This document shows positions 9,270 to 17,756 of a DNA stretch of 64,000 bases, piece after piece. The DNA is from Minicystis rosea (lineage in GTDB: Bacteria > Myxococcota_A > Polyangia > Polyangiales > Polyangiaceae), in contig CP016211.1 in the NCBI GenBank assembly GCA_001931535.1, forward strand, positions 15,081,501 to 15,145,500. The letters are read 5' to 3'. The stretch's first letter is position 1. Every line of letters begins with the position of its first letter. The position numbers were made by a program, and so were the translations under genes. Below the pieces are notes generated by a model. The model made no database searches, had not been told where the DNA came from, and saw nothing but the letters and a program-made list of their open reading frames with translations.

Positions 9270-9287
9270 TCGGACATCCGTGTCCGA
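9270..9287. promoter_or_regulatory. Candidate LysR operator between divergent genes
   Basis: TCGGACA-tccg-TGTCCGA is a perfect 7-bp inverted repeat with a 4-bp spacer, centred about 25 bp upstream of the LysR start and 135 bp upstream of the deacetylase start. A smaller palindrome ACAATTGT lies at 9244-9251. The position suits an autoregulatory site for the adjacent LysR protein. The factor assignment is inference. Confidence 0.45.
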
Positions 9288-9303
9288 AATCGAGAGACGT
9301 CGC

Positions 9304-10191
9304 ATGGACAGCCTCAGCTCGCTCAATGCCTTCGTTCAAGCCGCTGAAGCGCGCAGCTTCACGGTCGCGGGGAGGCAGCTCGGCGTCTCGTCCTCGGCGA
9401 TCGGCAAGGCGGTCGCGCGGCTGGAAGAACGGCTTCACGTGCGGCTCTTTCACCGCTCGACGCGCACGATCACCCTCACGCCGGAGGGCGCGCTCTTCCT
9501 CGAACGTTGCCGGCGCATCTTCGGTGAGGTCGAAGCGGCCGAGCTCGAGCTCGCGCAGACGCAGGGCGCGCCGCGCGGCAAGCTGCGCGTCAGCCTGCCG
9601 CTCGCGGGCATGTTGATGATGCCGGCGCTCTCCGCGTTCATGCACGCATATCCCGAGGTCGAGCTCGACCTCGATTTCACCGATCGGCTCGTGGACGTGA
9701 TCGATGAAGGCTTCGACGCCGTGGTACGCGCCGGTGAAATCAGCGACTCGCGGCTCATGAGCCGGATGCTGGGCACGTTCCGTCTCATCCTCGTCGGCTC
9801 GCCTGCCTATTTCGCGCGGAGAGGCACGCCGCGGAAACCGGATGATCTCAAGTCCCATGCTTGCTTGCAGCACCGCTTTGCGACGAGCGGCAAGCTCGAG
9901 CGTTGGCCGCTGCGCCGCGGGCGCAAGGACATCGAGATCGATTTGCCGACGACGGCGGTGGTGAGCACCATCGAGCCTCTGATCCATTTGGCCGAGCAGG
10001 GGCTCGGCATCGCCTGCCTACCGGACTTCGCCCTTCGCCGGCAGCTCGCCGAAGGCACGCTCGTCACGGTGCTCGACGGCTATACCCATCACTCGGGCCC
10101 GTTCCGCGTGCTCTGGCCCTCGAGTCGCTACCTGTCGCCGAAGCTCCGTGTCTTCGTGGACTTCATCGCGGAGAACCTCTTCCCTGCATGA
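9304..10191 (+). CDS. LysR-family transcriptional regulator
   Basis: A 295-residue LysR regulator. The N-terminal winged helix-turn-helix is clear (MDSLSSLNAFVQAAEARSF, GVSSSAIGKAVARLEERLHV, RLFHRSTRTITLTPEG), followed by a LysR substrate-binding domain (GKLRVSLPLAGMLMMPALSAF, GLGIACLPDFALRRQL). The ATG at 9304 is chosen because the domain begins there; an in-frame start at 9250 would run back through the operator. It is transcribed divergently from the polysaccharide deacetylase-like gene, its most likely target. The inducer is unknown. Confidence 0.9.
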   Translation: MDSLSSLNAFVQAAEARSFTVAGRQLGVSSSAIGKAVARLEERLHVRLFHRSTRTITLTPEGALFLERCRRIFGEVEAAELELAQTQGAPRGKLRVSLPLAGMLMMPALSAFMHAYPEVELDLDFTDRLVDVIDEGFDAVVRAGEISDSRLMSRMLGTFRLILVGSPAYFARRGTPRKPDDLKSHACLQHRFATSGKLERWPLRRGRKDIEIDLPTTAVVSTIEPLIHLAEQGLGIACLPDFALRRQLAEGTLVTVLDGYTHHSGPFRVLWPSSRYLSPKLRVFVDFIAENLFPA

Positions 10192-10212
10192 GCATCTCCG
10201 CGATCGAGATCG

Positions 10213-11024
10213 TCACTTGCCGCGGCTTGCGCGGGGCTTCTCCGCGCCGTCGATCGAAATTCGGGCGCCGACGAGCAGGCTCGCGTCGGGCCGACCGCCG
10301 GCGACATCGGTGCTCCACGCCCACCCGACGTGTCCCCGAACCTCGAAGGTGAGCCCCTCCCAACCCTTCATGCCGGGCAAATGAGAGACGCTGAGCGCGC
10401 TCGTGCCGCTGACGTGGTGGCGCCGTCCGCTCAACGGGCTTCCGAAGAGCGGTGTGTACAACACCTCGAGCTCCGTTCCCATCCAGGGATTCTTGGGGGC
10501 ATGGCGATGGATCGAATGCGCGTACCGATCGTCGGCCCAATGGCCGCGTACCAGCCGAGGCCGAGATATCCTTTCGACTCCCAACGCGGGGTGACCGTCA
10601 GACCGCCAATTCCTTCCAGGACCAAGGGGCCACGGATGTTGCCGGCCATGGCGAGGAGCACCAATGCATCGAGGCGAATCGCGGAGGCGTGTGCGCGGCC
10701 ACCGACGTCCAGGTGCGAGCGTCCGATGAACCCGAAGGGCAAGCGCCCGTCCGGATAAGCACCCATGTCCAAGCCCATGGCAAAGGAAGTCGCGCGCTGG
10801 CCGGCGCCGAAATCGAGCCCGATCGTCCCGACACCAGGGGCCTTGGACGAGATCAGCAGGAGGGCAGGCAAGATGCCCGGCACGGCGCCGAGAAACGCGA
10901 TCATCGGGATGAAGGCCCCCTGCCACCCCTCTTCCGTCGGCGCGGCCGACGCCCGGCTCGAAAGCGCGACGGTGGACACACCCAGCAACAAGGCACAAAG
11001 GCGGCGAGCATGGGTGTTTGGCAT
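10213..11024 (-). CDS. Exported protein of unknown function, frame broken at a G5 run
   Basis: The 5' part (11024 to ~10500) encodes a signal peptide (MPNTHARRLCALLLGVSTVALSSRASA) and an apparent beta-rich outer-membrane-like protein. After the five-G run at 10495-10499 the sensible reading continues in another frame (KNPWMGTELEVLYTPLFG ... LLVGARISIDG) to a stop at 10213. One extra C on the coding strand in that run joins the two parts into about 270 residues. Without it the first frame ends at 10431 with an Arg/Ser/Cys-rich tail. A GAGAGG ribosome site precedes the start. It converges with the LysR gene. Family unknown; the frame break is either a true mutation or an assembly error. Confidence 0.6.
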
Positions 11025-11142
11025 GGGGCCTCTCGTGATGGGATGAGGGCGCGGAGCAGGGGTGCTCGAAGATGGCGACTCCCATGGAGACCATCAGGGC
11101 TCGAACCTAGCCCCGCGCCGTGCGGTGGCCACTTACCGATTT

Positions 11143-11805
11143 TTAATGCAGACGCGGACCCGAGCGCGTCCAGGTGCGGCGCGCTCGCTCGATGCTCGGG
11201 CGCGGGTCAGCGCCCCCGCGCTCGAGCTCGTAGAACACGAGCGGCCCGTCCTTCACGTAGTACAAGCCGCAACCGACCGTGATGAAGTGCTTGTCGAGGC
11301 GCTTTCGATACCAGGCGCCGGTGCGCAGGTGCACGGCCACGTCGGTGGCGTCGCGGTCGCAGGCTTCGCGGAGATCGCGGGCGGTGATGGCTTCCAGGTA
11401 GAGGAAGCCGCGGCACATGGCCGCGATGTTGTCGATGGCACGCTCGGCGTCCTCGTTCGAGAGGTACGGCAGCACGCCCTGACACACCACCAGATCGAAC
11501 TGCTGCTTGCCGCGCCACTTGGTGATGTCGCGCTGCTCGTGACCATAACGTTCGCACGCGTACGCGCTCACGTCCGTCGACACGTAGCGCACGTCCTTCT
11601 TGTGCGCGCGGAACCAATCGCGCCAGAGGCCGGGCCCGGCGCCGATGTCGAGCACCGCGTGGAGGTCGCCGTTGAACCAGGCGATCATCTCCGTCACGCC
11701 GCGCGCCAGCCGCGCCACCTGGGCCTTGCCGTGCACGCGGGTCGCCTTGGACTCGTAGAAGCGATCGAAATAGCCGGCGTCGAAACGTTCTTCGGACTTC
11801 TTCAT
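11143..11805 (-). CDS. Class I SAM-dependent methyltransferase
   Basis: A 220-residue methyltransferase. Motif I is AVLDIGAGPGLWRDWF, motif II ends in RYVSTDVS, and motif IV/post-IV is FDLVVCQGVLPYLSNEDAERAID. The start MKKSEERFDAGYFDRFYE at 11805 is chosen because the fold begins there; the open frame runs on upstream through an unrelated gene on the other strand. The YFDRFYES...RV opening is shared with small-molecule methyltransferases of unknown substrate. It is divergent from the flavoprotein at 11884 with only 78 bp between starts. Confidence 0.8.
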   Translation of the reverse strand: MKKSEERFDAGYFDRFYESKATRVHGKAQVARLARGVTEMIAWFNGDLHAVLDIGAGPGLWRDWFRAHKKDVRYVSTDVSAYACERYGHEQRDITKWRGKQQFDLVVCQGVLPYLSNEDAERAIDNIAAMCRGFLYLEAITARDLREACDRDATDVAVHLRTGAWYRKRLDKHFITVGCGLYYVKDGPLVFYELERGGADPRPSIERARRTWTRSGPRLH

Positions 11806-11883
11806 CGGGCGCGGCAGCCTAACGAATTTCGGGCGGGCCGCCCACGGCTTGCCCCGCCCGCGAGGCCGCGTTACCCCGGGGCC

Positions 11884-13281
11884 ATGTCCTCGCTGCCCGA
11901 AGCCTTCGCCAACGCGATCGCGCTCGATTTCCCCGCCGACTTCCTCTCGACCGAGCCGGGTGATCTGGCCACCTTCGGGCGCGACTGGACCAAGGTCATC
12001 GAGCCGCGCCCGGCCGCGATCGCGTCGCCGCGCACCACCGCGGAGGTCTCGCGCCTGCTCCGCCTCGCCCAAGAGCACCGCGTCGCCGTCGTCCCCTCGG
12101 GCGGTCGCACGGGCTTGGCCGCGGGCGCGGTCGCCGCGAACGGCGAGCTCGTCGTCTCGCTCTCGCGCATGCGCCGCATGGATCCGATCGATCTCCTGGG
12201 CTCGACGGTGCGCGTGCAGGCGGGCGCCATCACCGAGGCCGTGCACCAGCACGCGGCCGAGCAAGGGCTCACCTGGCCCGTCGATTTCGCCTCCAAGGGA
12301 TCGAGCCAAGTGGGCGGCAACATCGCCACCAACGCCGGCGGCGTGAAGGTCATTCGTTATGGCCTCACGCGCCAATGGGTGCTCGGCCTCGAGGTCGTCC
12401 TCGCCGGCGGCGAGGTGCTGGAGCTCAACGGCGCGCTGGAGAAGAACAACACCGGCCTCGATCTGCGCCAGCTCTTCATCGGCAGCGAAGGCACGCTCGG
12501 CATCATCACCGAAGCGACCCTCAAGCTCACGCGTCCGCCCGAGAAGCTCGACGTCTTCCTCTTCGCCGTCCCCGATCTCGCCGCCGTGCTCGCGCTCTTC
12601 CGTGAGGCGCGCCGCGCGCCCTTCGTGATCATGGCGTACGAGTTCTTCACCGAGAAGTGCCTCGCCCGCGTGCGCCGGCACCGCAACGTCGTCACCCCGC
12701 TGGCGCAGGCGTCCGACTACTACGTGCTCCTCGAGGTCGAGCGCGGCGAGCCCGAGGTGCTCGAAGCGTGGATCGCCTCCCTCTTCGAGCGCGGCCTGGT
12801 AGAGGACGGCACGCTCGCCCAGCACGCGAAGCAAGCCGCCGAGCTGTGGACGCTGCGCGAAGGCATCAGCGAGAGCCTCTCGGCCACGGGCCTCCCGCAC
12901 AAGAACGACATTTCCCTCCCCATTCGCGAGCTCGAAGCCTTCTGCGCCGATCTCGAGCGCTTCTTCGCGAACGAATACCCCGGTTGGGAAATCGCCCTCT
13001 TCGGCCACATCGGCGACGGCAACCTCCACGTCAACGTGATGAAGCCCGACGCCATGGATCGCGCCGAGTTCCTCCGCCACACCAAGGCCGCCGATCACCA
13101 CATCTTCGCCCTCGTGCAGAAATACCGAGGCAGCATCTCGGCCGAGCACGGGATTGGCCTCTTGAAGAAAGACTATCTCGGATACACGCGGACCCCCGCG
13201 GAGATCGCCTTGATGAAGGGCATCAAGAAGGTCCTCGACCCGCACGGCATCATGAACCCCGGCAAGGTGCTCGACGTCTGA
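11884..13281 (+). CDS. FAD-binding D-lactate/glycolate dehydrogenase-type oxidase
   Basis: A 465-residue FAD-linked oxidase of the GlcD/D-2-hydroxyacid dehydrogenase type. The PCMH FAD-binding domain shows VVPSGGRTGLAAGA and GSSQVGGNIATNAGGVKVIRYG. The C-terminal cap domain has the metal/substrate motif FGHIGDGNLHVNV and the family end motif SISAEHGIGLLKKDYL...MNPGKVLD. It oxidises a D-2-hydroxy acid to the 2-keto acid; lactate, glycolate and 2-hydroxyglutarate cannot be told apart here. No Fe-S partner gene is adjacent. The ATG at 11884 begins the family homology. Confidence 0.88.
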   Translation: MSSLPEAFANAIALDFPADFLSTEPGDLATFGRDWTKVIEPRPAAIASPRTTAEVSRLLRLAQEHRVAVVPSGGRTGLAAGAVAANGELVVSLSRMRRMDPIDLLGSTVRVQAGAITEAVHQHAAEQGLTWPVDFASKGSSQVGGNIATNAGGVKVIRYGLTRQWVLGLEVVLAGGEVLELNGALEKNNTGLDLRQLFIGSEGTLGIITEATLKLTRPPEKLDVFLFAVPDLAAVLALFREARRAPFVIMAYEFFTEKCLARVRRHRNVVTPLAQASDYYVLLEVERGEPEVLEAWIASLFERGLVEDGTLAQHAKQAAELWTLREGISESLSATGLPHKNDISLPIRELEAFCADLERFFANEYPGWEIALFGHIGDGNLHVNVMKPDAMDRAEFLRHTKAADHHIFALVQKYRGSISAEHGIGLLKKDYLGYTRTPAEIALMKGIKKVLDPHGIMNPGKVLDV

Positions 13282-13331
13282 CGGCGGTGGCGAGGGGCGC
13301 TTCCCGGCAGGGGCGCTCATCGTTTTGGCTT

Positions 13332-13349
13332 GCCCGAGCTCGATCGGGC
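13332..13349. terminator. Weak hairpin between convergent genes
   Basis: GCCCGA-gctcga-TCGGGC forms a short stem between the flavoprotein gene (plus) and the protease-nuclease gene (minus). No T-tract follows, so termination is only a possibility. Confidence 0.25.
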
Positions 13350-13360
13350 CCCCACCAGGT

Positions 13361-15690
13361 TCAAGGGGTCGGCGGCGGGGGGCGAAGGCGCGAGCCGGTA
13401 CGCCGCGCCGGCCGCCGTCGCGTCTCCAGCTCGCCAATCATGTCGGAGAGCGTTCGTGAGCGGAGGAAGCCGCTCTGGAGATAGAGCGACTGGAGCGTTC
13501 CCTCGTCGATGGCAGCGAGGTCCTTCGTGTCGACCTTGCCTTTGCCCTCGACCCAGGCGCTCTCCCAGAGCAGCGCGAGCAGCGCCGCGGAGTCAGCCAT
13601 GAGCTGAACCGTGCGCGTGCCGAAGGCCTCCCATAGCTCTTTGGCGCGCTCGTCCTCGTTCCGACCTGCGCTGTATGTATCGATGATGTCCTTGGGCGGG
13701 AGCTGCTCCACGGTGTTCCGCATCAGCGCGACGGTGCGGATGGCCGCGTTGTGGCCGCCTTTGAGCAACTCGGAATCGGGCTCACGATTGGCAATCTCAC
13801 GGTCGAGCATCCGGACCACCTCGTCCGCGTGCTCATCGAGCATGATGGTCTCGTACACGGCGTGCACTTTGTACGCGACGCGGCCTTTCTTCACCGGTGG
13901 ATACCCGTGATGGAGCCTGGAGACATGAAGCGGTTGGCAGGCGTCGCCGATGTAGTGACAGAGAATCCCCGCTGAGGCGACGAACTCGTCGATCTCCCCC
14001 GCAGCGGCGTAGGCGACCATTTCATCGTAGATCTGCCAGACGCGGAAAGGCAGCGACCCTTTGTGCTCATCCTCGATGCCGAGCGCGTCGTAGAAATCGT
14101 TCCACCGGCTCGGGACCACCCACGCGGGATCGACGCAGAGATCGAGCAGCGTCTTGCCCTCGAACGGCCCCTTTCCGGGCTCGTCCATGTCTGCGAAATG
14201 GTTCGCTCCGTCGTCGTGCCGCGCGTCGAGACCGCGCCAAACGTCGTCGGCCACGTCGGCGAGGGGGACGAAGTCGAAGTGCTGTGACCTGCGTTTGTAG
14301 AGCTCCCCGCTGCGCAGCGTGCTCTCGCTGAAGCCGATGTTCTCGGCGTTGAGCTTCATCAGCGCTTTGAGCGTGGGATCGCCCACGAGCGACCACGGCT
14401 CCCGGCCGATCGCGAAATGACCGAGCTCTCCCCAGTATTCAGGGAGGCCGGTTTGCCAATCACCGATCAGATCGAGATCGAGCTCGCGGGTTGCCGTGCT
14501 GAGGAAGGTGGCGAGCGCGAACGGTGCAGTCGTGCCCCCCACGGCCGCGCCGAGCTCGTGGGCCCCCCACTCCACGGCGAGCGGGCGCAGCACCTTGGCG
14601 TCCGCAGCTCGTTGCTGCGAGGCTCGTGTCACCAGACTCTCGCTGTGGGTGAGCGCGCCGTACGTGATGGCGTGTGAACCGGGTTCCGAATCCGTCACCT
14701 CCATGCACCAGAGCGTCCCTGAGTCGCCGTGGTGGGTGAAGGCGTCCTCCGCCCGCACGTCGGGGGCGATGAGCAGATCGGCGACGTAGTCGAACCCGCC
14801 CACGGATTTGTAGCGATAGAAGAGACCGCGGATGCGGCCCTCCAGTGGACCACTCGCGCCGCCGAAGGCGCGAACCCGCTTGTCGACGAGGTCGACGGAA
14901 ATGTTCGAGACGTGGAGATCCAGCGGTGTCCCCAAGGGACCCAAGCCGAAGACCTGAGCGGTCCAGTCGTTCACGTCATCGACGCGGACGAGGCCGATGT
15001 CGAGATTGGAGAAGACCTGTTTGCCGGGCCAGGTCGGGTAGACGCGCTCGAAGGGGACCTTGCCGATCTGCCGCTCGTCCGAGACCCCGATGGGGACGCG
15101 CCGTCCACCCACGTAGGAGTAGATTTGCTGTCCCGCATCGCCGGCCACATGACGGTTGGTGAGGGCATACGTGGTGTGACCGTCGGTCACGAGGCAGCCG
15201 ACGGAGCCGATTTGCTCCCTTCCCTGAACCTCGGAAGAGACGAGAAACCCGCCGCCGAGAAGGTTTCGCGGAAACATCCGGCGTCCCCGCGCCGGCGGCC
15301 CTTTGCTCGGCTTCACCTGGATGACGCACGTCGGGACGACGCGCCCGTCTGGCAGGTAGAGCGCTGAAGGGATGGCGTTCTCGGGCGAGCTGCCGAAGTC
15401 GGTGGGCTCGACCCAGTCGCTGACGAAGACGAGGACGCACGGCCACGACCACGGGGCGATGACCGTATTGAAGAGCGTCTTTGGGGTGTGGAGCTTGGGC
15501 AAGTCCGCCGGCCGTGGCTCACTGGGCGGGTGGACGTCGTACCAGTCCCCCGCCGAATGAGATAGCGCCCGACCGCAGTGGAGATGACGTGGTCGAGATT
15601 GGTGAGATGGATGTGATAGGCCTCCCGGGCGTCGAGCAGATCACGCACGGAGAGTGAGCTGAAGCTTCGCAGCTGTTCCACCGTAGCCAT
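13361..15690 (-). CDS. Trypsin-like protease fused to S1/P1-nuclease-like domain, frame broken near the N-terminus
   Basis: The start at 15690 (GGGAG ribosome site) encodes about 47 residues (MATVEQLRSFSS...GRYLIRRG). At the C5 run 15547-15551 the frame breaks, and one extra base joins it to the long frame ending at 13361, giving about 775 residues. The first catalytic part is trypsin-like: His in TNRHVAG, Asp in SNLDIGLV, Ser in HHGDSGTLW. The second part is all-helical with HYIGDACQPLH, where His, Asp(+4) and His(+10) have the exact zinc-ligand spacing of S1/P1 nucleases and phospholipase C, preceded by NHFADMDEPG and followed by VHAVYE. No signal peptide is visible. Possible roles are self-processing or a toxin-like effector; both are inference. 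Confidence 0.7.
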
Positions 15691-16199
15691 GGATCTCCCT
15701 TTCCATCGGAGCGTGAGCGTTCATGCGGCCTGCACGAACGACGGAGTGGCCATGTGCCCAACCCCAAGCGCTATCATGGCGCATGCCACGCACGTCAGCG
15801 CGAGACGCTGCTCGCCACGGTGCCGCTGCCTGCAAGCGTGAAGGCAGAGCTGGGTGCTGCCAGGCTCCTCCGCCTCGACGCCGGAGCAGCGAGCATGACC
15901 GCAGTCGAGCGGTGCTCGCTCGATCTCGGTTCATCGAAGGCCGTGTAGGCCTCGAGCTTCAGCTGGATCCTGCACCGCTCGTGATGGAGCAGATCGAGCA
16001 CCATCCGTGAACGCCATCAACGTGCCAGTCGAGCACCGGCTCGACGTGCGCTCGCACGGCCATACGTAGTCGCCGAGGTCGTCGTGGTGAGCGCACCCCA
16101 AAGGATGATCTGGAGTCGATCTTGACGTGGGACATCTCGGGCCCCGCGTCTCGCGCTCTCGAATGGTGCCCGTCTCCTCTGCTCCGAACGAAAACCGCT
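15691..16199. other. Non-coding gap, no gene seen
   Basis: Between two minus-strand genes. Short open frames (for example plus strand 15754-15948, 64 codons) lack a ribosome site and any domain character. No strong hairpin or repeat was seen. The promoter of the protease-nuclease gene should lie near 15700-15760. Confidence 0.45.
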
Positions 16200-17756
16200 C
16201 TAAACGATCTTCAGCTCGCGCTCCTTTCGCTCGGCCTCTTTGGCGTCGCGGCGCCTCTCTTCCTGCCGCTTCTCGAGCTCCTCTCGCTTCTCCTTGGCTT
16301 CGCGCGTCTCGCGCTCGAAGTTGTCTTTGGCTTTGTCCAACGCCTCTTTCGCCTTGATGACGTCGGCGCTGCTGCCCTCCGGGGCCTTCGTGACCTCCTC
16401 GAACCTGCGCTCCGCCCGCTCGAATGCAGCTTGCGACTCCTTCAGCGCAGTCTCGCGCTCCAAGAGCTCGCTCTCCGCCTTCCTTTCGCGCGCCTCCGCT
16501 TGGCGCAGATCGTCGGCCCGCTGCGATTTCGAGCGCTCGATGCTCTCTCGGTAGGTCTCGAGCTCCGACTCGGTCACCGCGAAGCTCGCCGTGCTCGCGC
16601 GGCTCACTTCTTTCAATTGTCGCTCGGCGGCCCCGGCGGCCTCCTCGAGACCTCGCCGCGCTTCGACCAAATCGTGCATGCGCTGCGGGCTCACGGAGCC
16701 CGTGCGCTTGAGCTCTTCGAGCTTCTTGTCGATCTCCTTGTGGACCTCCATCGATTTTCGCTGGACCACGGCGATGATCAACGTCGCGAGCAGGCTGGCG
16801 AGCCCGCTCATCGTGCTCACGACGAAGCTGACGATCGTCGAGCTGCTCCAGCCGCCGGTGCCGTCCGCGTCCACGCGCACGCCGGTCGCGTTGATTTCCG
16901 CCGGGGCTTCGGCGCCGCGACGGTAGATCCTGCCGGCGAAGACCGCGCGGCCGTCGGGCATGGTGGAGAGCTCGATGCTGCCCGCCGTCCCGCTGCGCTC
17001 GTCATCCCAAGTCAGCTTGTTGTCACCGGGGTGGCGCGTCGCGCTGCTGTAGTCGTTCTCCGCGAGCTCCACGATGTAGAACACCACACCCTTGTTCTGC
17101 GCGAGCTTCAAGACGAGGTCCGGTCCGGGCGCCCATGTCCCGCCGCTGCCGGCGAGCTGAACGTGGTACGTCCCGTTCCACCGATCGAGCGTTTGCAGCG
17201 CAGTGTCGTTTTCAGCCGGCTGCACGTCGCCGAACCGCGTGCGTGGAGTGCGCCCGCGGACCTCGACGGGGACGGGCGCGCCGGCTCCCGTGGTGATGGT
17301 GCCCTCGAAGGCCAGCGCGGCGACACCACCTTCGCCGACGAGCGCCTCGGGCGAAGGGCCTTCACGGAAGAAGCGCACGTTGCCCTCGGTGGTCTGTTCC
17401 CGAGTCGCCTTCCACGCGAGGCCGTCGTTCTCGTAGTCGAAGGAGGTCAGTCGCGACCTTCCGATCCACACGCTCCCATCGTCGTCGACGATGACTTGGC
17501 GCAAGGCCCCGCCACCAGCATCGATCTCGTAGACGCCTCGCCAATACCGGATGTCGCGGCGACGATGGATGTCGAGCGCCTGGGCGACCTCGTCGACGTT
17601 CGTCGCGTAGCCGCGCTCCTCGAACCAACGTTGCATGTCCTCCGGCGCGGAGTCTTGCTCTCCCGTCGAGGCCAGCGCCAGGCTGTAGGCCGAGGCGACG
17701 ACGGGGCTCGAGGTCAGCGCGTGGACGAACCGGAGAGCTTCTCGAAGATCAAACAC
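16200..17756 (-). CDS. Membrane protein with C-terminal coiled coil, partner of the glycine-rich protein
   Basis: A 518-residue protein beginning with GTG inside the stop region of the upstream gene (8-bp overlap GTGTTTGA), so the pair is coupled. The N-terminal ~60 residues (MFDLREALRFVHALTSSPVV ... ERGYATNVDEVAQAL) are helical and weakly resemble a Nif11-type leader domain. A beta-rich domain follows with paired DDGSVWIGRS and NGTYHVQLAGSGGTW strands. One transmembrane helix lies near residues 320-345 (IVSFVVSTMSGLASLLATLII), and about 150 residues of charged coiled coil end the protein. This topology suggests an envelope anchor or sensor. No known family is assigned. Confidence 0.6.
   Translation of the reverse strand: MFDLREALRFVHALTSSPVVASAYSLALASTGEQDSAPEDMQRWFEERGYATNVDEVAQALDIHRRRDIRYWRGVYEIDAGGGALRQVIVDDDGSVWIGRSRLTSFDYENDGLAWKATREQTTEGNVRFFREGPSPEALVGEGGVAALAFEGTITTGAGAPVPVEVRGRTPRTRFGDVQPAENDTALQTLDRWNGTYHVQLAGSGGTWAPGPDLVLKLAQNKGVVFYIVELAENDYSSATRHPGDNKLTWDDERSGTAGSIELSTMPDGRAVFAGRIYRRGAEAPAEINATGVRVDADGTGGWSSSTIVSFVVSTMSGLASLLATLIIAVVQRKSMEVHKEIDKKLEELKRTGSVSPQRMHDLVEARRGLEEAAGAAERQLKEVSRASTASFAVTESELETYRESIERSKSQRADDLRQAEARERKAESELLERETALKESQAAFERAERRFEEVTKAPEGSSADVIKAKEALDKAKDNFERETREAKEKREELEKRQEERRRDAKEAERKERELKIV

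Noticed and set aside
15754..15948. 64-codon frame on the plus strand in the gap
   Set aside because: No ribosome site, no recognisable character, and composition like non-coding DNA around it.
16200..17756. Nif11-type RiPP precursor
   Set aside because: The N-terminus is only weakly Nif11-like, the protein is 518 residues with a membrane helix and coiled coil, and no RiPP maturation genes are nearby.
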